This document shows, piece after piece, positions 5,767-6,108 of a stretch of DNA of 6,108 nt. The position numbers were made by a program, and so were the translations under genes. The notes under the pieces are model-generated. The model saw only the letters and a program-made list of their open reading frames with translations. It did no database searches and had not been told where the DNA came from. Source of the DNA: SAR86 cluster bacterium (GTDB lineage Bacteria; Pseudomonadota; Gammaproteobacteria; Pseudomonadales; Azotimanducaceae); NCBI GenBank assembly GCA_013204195.1, contig JABMOJ010000220.1, positions 1 to 6,108 on the forward strand. The letters are read 5' to 3'. The first letter of the stretch is position 1. The number at the start of each line of letters is the position of its first letter.

Positions 5767-6108
5767 TAAATGCAGCTCGTTGATGCCAAGAATTTTTTGA
5801 ATTTTTTCGATTTCATCTGCCGCTTCTTTCTGGCGGCGCCACATCTCAGCATAGCTGCCCTTGGCGGCAACCAGCTCATTGTGTGTGCCTTGCTCGATGA
5901 TGCGGCCCGCATCCAGAACTAAAATTTCGTCGGCGTTGACGATAGTGGAAAGTCGATGCGCGATCACCAGTGTTGTGCGATTTTTTGCCACCTCAAGTAA
6001 CGCCGCCTGGATTTCCCGCTCGGTTTTGATGTCCAGTGCCGAAGTAGCTTCGTCTAGCACCAGTATCGGCGGATTCTTGAGGATGGTGCGCGCAATGGCC
6101 ACCCGCTG
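5755..6108 (-). CDS. ABC exporter, Atm1/HMT-type, C-terminal end of the ATPase domain (5' end outside the window)
   Basis: The 117 visible residues are the end of the nucleotide-binding domain of a half-size ABC exporter. The frame enters at the right edge with QRVAIAR, which directly follows the LSGGQ-type signature in this family. Then come Walker B with its catalytic glutamate (PILVLDE), the D-loop (SALD) and the switch histidine (VIAHRLST). The wording [28 protein letters not shown] and [11 protein letters not shown] resembles Atm1/ABCB7-like exporters of proteobacteria (glutathione or metal-conjugate export) more than MsbA, but without the membrane domain the substrate cannot be decided. 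The protein would sit in the inner membrane as a homodimer. A polar tail of about 25 residues ([20 protein letters not shown] at its end) follows the domain. The gene ends with TGA 33 bp from the end of nnr and runs convergently. Confidence 0.88.
   Translation of the reverse strand, partial: QRVAIARTILKNPPILVLDEATSALDIKTEREIQAALLEVAKNRTTLVIAHRLSTIVNADEILVLDAGRIIEQGTHNELVAAKGSYAEMWRRQKEAADEIEKIQKILGINELHLPQT

Overview
The window looks like a piece of a gammaproteobacterial chromosome of moderate-to-high GC. The proteins closely match the Escherichia coli versions of EF-P, EpmA, Psd, Orn, QueG and Nnr. The gene order is a compacted version of the E. coli 94-minute region (epmA - mscM - psd - rsgA - orn - tRNA-Gly - queG - nnr - tsaE). 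The genus cannot be set from the sequence alone; a marine or environmental gammaproteobacterium is a reasonable guess. No phage, insertion sequence, CRISPR, rRNA or tRNA is visible.

Layout. Bases 1-362 (+) are the 3' part of efp (translation elongation factor P), followed after 3 nt by epmA (366-1337, +), the ligase that lysylates EF-P. Converging on epmA is psd (2158-1334, -), phosphatidylserine decarboxylase; the two stop codons interlock. A 301-bp non-coding divergent region follows (2159-2459). Next is orn (2460-3008, +), oligoribonuclease, which is interrupted by an in-frame TAG at codon 68. Converging on orn is queG (4123-3005, -), epoxyqueuosine reductase, with the same type of stop-codon interlock. 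A 104-bp divergent promoter region leads to nnr (4228-5721, +), the bifunctional NAD(P)HX epimerase/dehydratase. The window ends in the 3' part of an ABC exporter of the Atm1/HMT type (6108-5755, -).

How the genes work together. efp and epmA form a functional pair: EpmA attaches (R)-beta-lysine to a lysine of EF-P, which lets EF-P rescue ribosomes stalled at polyproline. The other genes are housekeeping: membrane phospholipid synthesis (psd), final degradation of di- and short oligoribonucleotides (orn), the last step of queuosine synthesis in tRNA (queG), nicotinamide cofactor repair (nnr) and membrane export (ABC gene). They share a neighbourhood rather than a pathway.

Most notable point. 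The orn frame is intact, full length and carries all DEDDh catalytic residues, except for a single amber codon where the family has a nearly invariant serine. This could be a sequencing or assembly error, a very recent inactivating mutation, or an amber codon that is suppressed. No wholly new system was found; the remaining observations concern compact gene packing, promoter architecture and missing neighbours (rsgA, tsaE).
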